A stretch of 7,860 bases of DNA from NCBI GenBank assembly GCA_003154055.1, contig PMCH01000138.1, positions 11,821 through 19,680 on the forward strand, written 5' to 3'. This DNA is from Acidobacteriaceae bacterium. GTDB lineage: Bacteria > Acidobacteriota > Terriglobia > Terriglobales > Acidobacteriaceae. The position numbers and the translations under genes were made by a program. Positions 6,435 through 7,860 of the stretch are shown here, in pieces (the stretch's first letter is position 1; the number at the start of each line of letters is the position of its first letter). Under the pieces are notes generated by a model, which saw only the letters and a program-made list of their open reading frames with translations, was not told the origin of the DNA and ran no database searches.

Positions 6435-6562
6435 GCATCACCCTCAAGCACTTTCCAACCCGGCGGGCATAAGCGTCTCGTATTTGAGTTTGTTAGTCAA
6501 GAAACAGAGCCCTATCCGGGCGCGCCGGGCTGGGGCTCAGACCCCTTGCGCCGGTACACGCT
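6435..6562 (-). other. Gap between TPR gene and sigma gene; probable sigma promoter region
   Basis: This 128-base gap must hold either read-through from the TPR gene or the promoter of the sigma-kinase pair. On the minus strand there is a TTGACT (6500-6495), a 5/6 match to a -35 box, but no good -10 box lies at 16-18 bases from it. A GGGG-TCTGAG-CCCC hairpin (6545-6532) occurs shortly after the TPR stop codon, with no T-tract behind it. Neither element is strong enough to call on its own. Confidence 0.25.
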
Positions 6563-6934
6563 CTAGGGACTCCCCTTCTTCAACTGCTGCTTCCACCCCA
6601 GGACCCGCGCCTTGTTTCCTTCCGCTTCGGCCTCCGGGACCATGCCTTTTTTCTGATAGAGGATGGACAGGCTGGTGTGGGCGAGGACGTCGTCGGGATC
6701 GATTTCCGAGATGCGCTGGGCAACTTCGATGGCCTCGTCCAGACGGTTCAGGTTCTGGAGGGCGCGGCTCAGGCCGTGGAGGGCGTCGGTGAAGGTGGGA
6801 TCGGTCGCCAGCGACTTACGGTACTCCAGGACGGCCTGGTCGTCGTGGCCTGCGGCAACCAGGTCCAGCGCGGCGTAGTAGTGATCTTCGGCCTGCTGAC
6901 GGTTCGGCTCCTGGGTGGTGGGATCGTCGGGCAT
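6563..6934 (-). CDS. Small three-TPR protein
   Basis: The 123-residue product is almost entirely three 34-residue TPR units: 15-48 (AEDHYYAALDLVAAGHDDQA...), 49-82 (TDALHGLSRALQNLNRLDEA...) and 83-116 (VLAHTSLSILYQKKGMVPEA...), with a basic C-terminus (GWKQQLKKGSP). There is no signal peptide or membrane segment, so it should be cytoplasmic and act by binding another protein. Its partner is unknown. The frame stays open far upstream (to 7453), but that part is low-complexity translation of an inverted repeat and antisense of the divergent gene. The ATG at 6934 (MPDDPTTQEP) is the first natural start next to the TPR units. It has no clear Shine-Dalgarno site. It lies 128 bases before the sigma gene on the same strand and may or may not share its transcript. 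Confidence 0.82.
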   Translation of the reverse strand: MPDDPTTQEPNRQQAEDHYYAALDLVAAGHDDQAVLEYRKSLATDPTFTDALHGLSRALQNLNRLDEAIEVAQRISEIDPDDVLAHTSLSILYQKKGMVPEAEAEGNKARVLGWKQQLKKGSP

Positions 6935-6947
6935 GGTTAACACCACG

Positions 6948-6953
6948 ATTCTA
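6948..6953 (-). promoter_or_regulatory. Candidate -10 box giving a very short leader for the TPR gene
   Basis: TAGAAT on the minus strand matches TATAAT in five of six bases and ends 13 bases before the TPR start codon. Transcription starting 6-7 bases downstream would leave an mRNA leader of about 6-7 bases. That fits the lack of a Shine-Dalgarno site. No TTGACA-like -35 box is seen 17 bases upstream, where the inverted repeat begins instead. Confidence 0.3.
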
Positions 6954-6968
6954 GCAAGGGAGATCTTT

Positions 6969-7049
6969 CGCCACGGGGGGCACAGAGGACCACAGGGGAA
7001 AACCTGGAATCTCTCGCTTCCCCCGTGGTCCCCTGTGTCCCCTGTGGTG
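6969..7049. repeat. Large imperfect inverted repeat with CCACAGGGG units
   Basis: Two 32-base arms, 6969-7000 and 7018-7049, are reverse complements at 27 of 32 positions and are separated by a 17-base loop. All five mismatches are transitions, so in RNA many become G·U pairs and the hairpin remains very stable. Each arm is itself built of about three ~10-base units of the form (A)CCACAGGGG. It resembles the CACAGAGG-type palindromes that recur between genes in acidobacterial and some other genomes (from memory, unchecked). No T-tract follows on either strand, so it is not a standard terminator. It may be a mobile or amplified intergenic repeat. Confidence 0.8.
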
Positions 7050-7090
7050 ATGGGTTGTCCGGCTTGGGGGCATTGTCCAAGAAGTGCCCC

Positions 7091-7130
7091 TGCAAAACGC
7101 ACTAGCGAAACGCTGGGGCGAGCGGAACGC
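7091..7130. repeat. Three imperfect direct 10-mers, possible operator
   Basis: TGCAAAACGC (7091-7100), AGCGAAACGC (7104-7113) and AGCGGAACGC (7121-7130) share the core RAACGC and nine or eight of ten positions. They are spaced 13 and 17 bases apart, start to start. The middle copy also lies in a small palindrome, AGCG-AAA-CGCT (7104-7114). Placed between two divergent genes, they could be a protein binding site for one or both; this is inference from repetition alone. Confidence 0.3.
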
Positions 7131-7273
7131 ATCGATCCGTAAGTCATTGATACTCTTCCTAACTCTCTGATTCTGCATGTGGCCTTTCTTTGGCATCCGC
7201 GTGCATATACATAGGGTGAATCGAGGCGCGCCTGACGACCGTTCTCAGGCCGGCCGGTTCCAAGCGAGGGCTT

Positions 7274-7860
7274 ATGTCGATCCTGTTTGTGCTGCTGATG
7301 TTTCTTCTGATCCTGACGATCAGCTACTTCCGCTCCCCTTCCCCGGAGGTGGTCGTCCGCGCCCAGCCATCGCTCGCGCCCATCGCCACCCCGAAAATGG
7401 AGCGCGCTTTCGGCTTGTCGATCCCCGAGGGCTACTGCTTCCATCCCGGACACACCTGGATGGTGAAGGAAGGCCCCGACAACGCCCGCATCGGACTGGA
7501 CAGCTTTGCCGCCAATCTAATTGGGCGCATTGACCGGGTCGACGTCATTGGCGAGAACCGCTGGGTCCGCCAGGGACAGAAGGTGATGACCATTCACTCG
7601 GGTGACACGGTGATTGACCTGGTCTCGCCGATCGAGGGCGTCATCACGGTCATTAACAAAGATGCGATTACCGACCCGAAGACCATCCTGCGCGATCCCT
7701 ATGAAAAGGGATGGATCGCCACCGTGAAGTCGCCGGACCTCACGTTCAACCAGAGAAATCTGGTGCAGGGCTCGATGGTCGCTCCCTGGCTGCAGAACAG
7801 TTTGACGCGCCTGACCGGGATGGTACCGCAGATGGCGCCGGCCATGGCCGCGGATGGCGG
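7274..7860 (+). CDS. Membrane-anchored glycine-cleavage-H-like protein without lipoyl lysine (partial)
   Basis: The frame is open from the ATG at 7274 to the window end (195 codons, 3' end missing). Residues 2-19 (SILFVLLMFLLILTISYF) form an N-terminal membrane anchor. After a Pro-rich linker comes an H-protein/biotinyl-lipoyl-like fold: FHPGHTWMVKEGPDNARIGL (56-75), then DSFAANLIGRIDRVD (76-90), RQGQKVMTIHSGDTVIDLVS (99-118) and PIEGVITVIN (119-128). The family's later motif DPYEKGWIATV (141-151) follows. In true GcvH the lipoate-carrying lysine sits eight residues before the proline of SP; here that position is Asp111 and no lysine lies between 104 and 128. It therefore cannot be a lipoyl carrier in the usual way. 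I recognise the anchored, lysine-less variety from acidobacterial and deltaproteobacterial genomes but know no function for it. GAGGG at 7266-7270 is a ribosome binding site with short (3-base) spacing. Confidence 0.85.
   Translation, partial: MSILFVLLMFLLILTISYFRSPSPEVVVRAQPSLAPIATPKMERAFGLSIPEGYCFHPGHTWMVKEGPDNARIGLDSFAANLIGRIDRVDVIGENRWVRQGQKVMTIHSGDTVIDLVSPIEGVITVINKDAITDPKTILRDPYEKGWIATVKSPDLTFNQRNLVQGSMVAPWLQNSLTRLTGMVPQMAPAMAADG

Larger units (their letters stand above)
6935..7273. other. Divergent intergenic region of 339 bases
   Basis: This gap lies between the minus-strand TPR gene and the plus-strand H-like gene. From left to right it holds a candidate -10 box for the TPR gene (6948-6953), a large inverted repeat (6969-7049), and three direct 10-mers (7091-7130). 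On the plus strand there is a possible but weak promoter, TTGATA (7147-7152) with GATTCT 16 bases on. The last 90 bases are the leader of the H-like gene, including TATACA at 7206-7211. I see no RNA gene, no protein-coding frame with its own ribosome binding site, and no T-tract terminator. Confidence 0.5.

Noticed and set aside
6495..6500. TTGACT as the -35 box of the sigma-kinase promoter
   Set aside because: No acceptable -10 box lies 16-18 bases downstream on the minus strand, so I mention it only as context.
6532..6545. GGGG-ctcaga-CCCC hairpin after the TPR gene as an intrinsic terminator
   Set aside because: The stem is only four pairs and no T-tract follows on the minus strand.
6969..7130. 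CRISPR array or insertion sequence, suggested by the repeats
   Set aside because: The repeat units are short, nearly contiguous and palindromic, with no regular spacers, and there is no transposase or cas gene in the window.
6935..7453. Extension of the TPR protein upstream to 7453
   Set aside because: The extra sequence translates the inverted repeat and the antisense of the H-like gene, and its composition does not look like protein.

Overview
The window looks like a chromosomal stretch from an acidobacterium, probably of the Koribacter/Terriglobales type. This rests on moderately high GC by eye, purine-rich Shine-Dalgarno sites, a divergent 'ECF_sub' type sigma factor next to a serine/threonine kinase with a C-terminal TPR region, tectonin-repeat secreted proteins, and a membrane-anchored glycine-cleavage-H-like protein of a kind I associate with Acidobacteria. 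The assignment is from family knowledge and no search was run.

Layout: everything from 1 to 6934 lies on the minus strand, and one gene at the right edge lies on the plus strand. Reading the minus strand in its own direction, there is a small three-TPR protein (6934-6563), then an ECF-type sigma factor with a GTG start (6434-5868). A 919-residue transmembrane serine/threonine kinase (5860-3101) follows; its ribosome binding site overlaps the sigma stop codon. Then come four exported proteins: a seven-motif tectonin-type beta-propeller (2981-2082), two tandem paralogous secreted proteins of unknown function (1890-1066 and 1027-215), and the signal peptide of a fourth (71-1, cut by the window edge).

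The right end (6935-7273) is a divergent intergenic region. It carries a strong imperfect inverted repeat (two 32-base arms), three direct 10-mers, and a candidate -10 box very close to the TPR start codon. On its plus side begins a membrane-anchored H-protein-like gene (7274 to the window end) that lacks the lipoylated lysine.

How it may work together (inference): the kinase has its catalytic domain in the cytoplasm, one membrane segment and a long TPR domain on the other side. Its partner sigma factor lacks the acidic DAED-type motif in region 2 and has serine/threonine there, as in sigma factors known to be switched on by phosphorylation. Downstream, the propeller gene and the first paralog are preceded by a shared ~52-base upstream sequence (about 75% identical), which suggests common control of an exported-protein module. 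Whether the sigma factor reads that element cannot be settled from this sequence.
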